From NCBI GenBank assembly GCA_003477405.1, contig QUDE01000024.1, positions 1 to 41,722 of the forward strand: a DNA stretch of 41,722 nt, in the 5' to 3' direction. The DNA comes from Ruminococcaceae bacterium AM07-15. GTDB lineage: Bacteria > Bacillota > Clostridia > Oscillospirales > Butyricicoccaceae. The position numbers and the translations under genes are program-made. Below the pieces are notes generated by a model, which was not told where the DNA came from, made no database searches, and worked only from the letters and a program-made list of their open reading frames with translations. Below are positions 41,301 to 41,722 of this stretch, one piece after another. The first letter of the stretch is position 1. Each line of letters begins with the position of its first letter.

Positions 41301-41626
41301 TCAACATCGAAGAGCGTGTGCGGGAAATTGCCACCATCAAAGTGCTGGGCTTTTATGACGGAGAAGTTTCAGCCTATATCTACCGGGAAAACATCCTGTC
41401 TTCCCTGATGGGCATGGTGGCCGGACTGTTTTTGGGCATCCCCTTCCTCCGCTTCGTCATCCATACCTCGGAGGTAGACGCCGTCATGTTCAATCCCGCC
41501 CTGGATGTCCCCACTTTCCTGTTTTCCGCTCTGTTGACGCTGCTCTTTACCATCATCGTCAACATTGCCATGCACTTCCGCCTCAAGCGGGTGGACATGG
41601 TGCAAAGCCTGAAATCCATTGAATAA
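38312..41626 (+). CDS. FtsX-like ABC permease with very long coiled coil
   Basis: A 1104-residue permease of the MacB/FtsX class. TM1 lies near residues 20-40; a periplasm-side globular part follows (to about 240), then a Gln/Ala/Glu/Ser-rich coiled coil of about 300 residues (near 255-555, repeating AQLxxxxxQL-type units). TM2-4 lie near 570-595, 615-645 and 665-695, TM5 near 740-765, a second extracytoplasmic domain (about 770-965), then TM6-8 near 970-1000, 1030-1055 and 1065-1090. Each half holds an FtsX core (RMVEEHRTQMGTLKALGYGK and ERVREIATIKVLGFYDGEVS). The weak ribosome site suits coupling to the ATPase gene. Likely a mechanotransmission transporter acting on the cell envelope; substrate unknown. 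Confidence 0.92.
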   Translation: MKHYKALLHDILVEIRRTHNRYLSILCIVLLGVGFFAGIKSTCPDMKETAQQYFEDQNLMDMHLKSSMGFTEEDVDSLKAQEDIACVSPSYSVDAFVQPAEGDPMLVRAWSWKNGAQADEDTVNMPVLKEGRWPEKENECLVEHGMYSGESFQVGQTITLFLEEGDLSESLKTQTFTIVGVVESPMYINFERGSSSVGNGSIRSFLYLPEDAFAYEIYTDVFLTYKDTQGLPFYEDEYQDVMDEKTPILEQLAEEQEQTRHDDIYNEAKSAIDASQAELDEGIAQYEENKALFEQQIADAQSQLESAQKQIQDNESLLQSQQKQLESGKAQYSAALSQWQTQNQALADGEAELAQGESQWQSLSSLVQSVRGLMNNYSAQSLPGDQPIPSEVQSVLDASTALDAFVPQSAFSFSQILKEYVLADPAGEEKATFSAQLEGVLSGVEEELSAKSAQLESTRSALAENRAQLNAGKAQLDSQAASLSSSEQKLNQGWSQLASAKAEYQQGVEELETQKTQGQQQLDDAAAEIEEGRAQILEARHDLNDLGSPEWYLLDRSNNPGYSEFTDDAQRVDRIAAVFPVFFILVAALVCLTTMTRMVEEHRTQMGTLKALGYGKGAIIAKYLVYALSASFFGSIIGLLIGFKLFPTIIFNAYRIMYILPDCLTPFRWGYAILCTLAALACTGLTALAACYHALSESPAQLMRPKAPRSGKRVLLERFTPLWRRLSFLQKVTARNLFRYKKRILMTVVGISGCTALMVAGFGLQHAIASVVDMQYDEIFLYDAMAVFDEEITSDEQQEIAQQLDNSSLVEESMAVRQSTIDISRAGVTKNLYLFVPEDPQALSDYVTLRHRGDGEAITLPEEGAVLTEKMARLLDVEVGDTVTLSPDGGQSYSVQVVDITENYTLNLIYLSPSQYEALWGQPVSYNGFLVNMTPDATEDALSSQLLTNNNILMINYTASSGSQFHDIVDSLNYIVLVLIVCAGALAFVVLYNLANINIEERVREIATIKVLGFYDGEVSAYIYRENILSSLMGMVAGLFLGIPFLRFVIHTSEVDAVMFNPALDVPTFLFSALLTLLFTIIVNIAMHFRLKRVDMVQSLKSIE

Positions 41627-41629
41627 CAC

Positions 41630-41670
41630 AAAAAGTCTCCGGTGTTCCGGAGACTTTTTCTTTTTTCAGA
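41630..41670 (+). terminator. rho-independent terminator
   Basis: A 13-bp stem AAAAAGTCTCCGG / CCGGAGACTTTTT (41630-41642, 41647-41659), loop TGTT, followed by a second T run. The last 50 bp of the window show nothing further. Confidence 0.9.
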
Positions 41671-41722
41671 AGGCTATGTCACAACAAACAGTTGATAAAT
41701 AGCCATTTTTATAGGGGAGTAT

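Overview
The window is bacterial and ordinary in gene density, GC-rich in its coding parts and AT-rich in its promoters. It fits an anaerobic, low-oxygen-lifestyle Firmicute of class Clostridia, most likely an Oscillospirales/Ruminococcaceae-type gut bacterium. The grounds are strong AGGAGG-type ribosome sites about 7 nt from the start, TTG and GTG starts, an [FeFe] hydrogenase, a V-type ATPase operon, a DUF951 protein, a YtrA/YtrB-like ABC cassette and a CsaB-type pyruvyl transferase. The placement is an inference from gene content; no rRNA or tRNA gene is present.

Left part (0-8.7 kb): ftsH; a divergent pair made of an unknown six-helix membrane protein and an unknown lipoprotein; a minus-strand DUF134 regulator plus NifX/NifB-type small protein with a His/Cys-rich tail; and, divergent from it, a two-gene hydrogenase operon (NuoF-like Fe-S domain fused to a GltD-like flavoprotein, then HydA). 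Middle part (8.7-24.8 kb): small XRE-regulator/membrane-protein modules, a P-loop kinase, an amidohydrolase, a lipid kinase, rarA, a zinc-ribbon membrane protein, birA-bioY with a recognisable BirA operator, a GntR-ABC cassette with an AT-rich operator array, uridine phosphorylase with DUF951, an S1-domain protein, rpe, an AEC transporter and ridA. Right part (24.8-41.7 kb): a nine-gene V-type ATPase operon whose K subunit carries the Na+-ligand residues known from Enterococcus hirae, a lipid-linked-sugar flippase divergent from a glycosyltransferase-CsaB fusion, and a MacB-like ABC ATPase with a giant coiled-coil FtsX-type permease.

The most notable structure is non-genic. Four intergenic gaps (8675-8920, 11824-12055, 22741-23000, 24121-24360) hold copies of one structured element of about 230-260 bp. 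Each copy has three hairpins whose stems change by paired substitutions between copies, with a conserved loop in the third hairpin. Each copy is flanked by two nearly identical GC-rich terminator-like hairpins that are matched within a copy but differ between copies. One copy replaces the short apical hairpin by a longer unrelated one with a length change that is not a multiple of three. This argues for an RNA (or DNA-hairpin) element associated with terminators, not a coding gene.

All database-dependent statements (family membership, novelty) rest on recognition by eye; no search was run.
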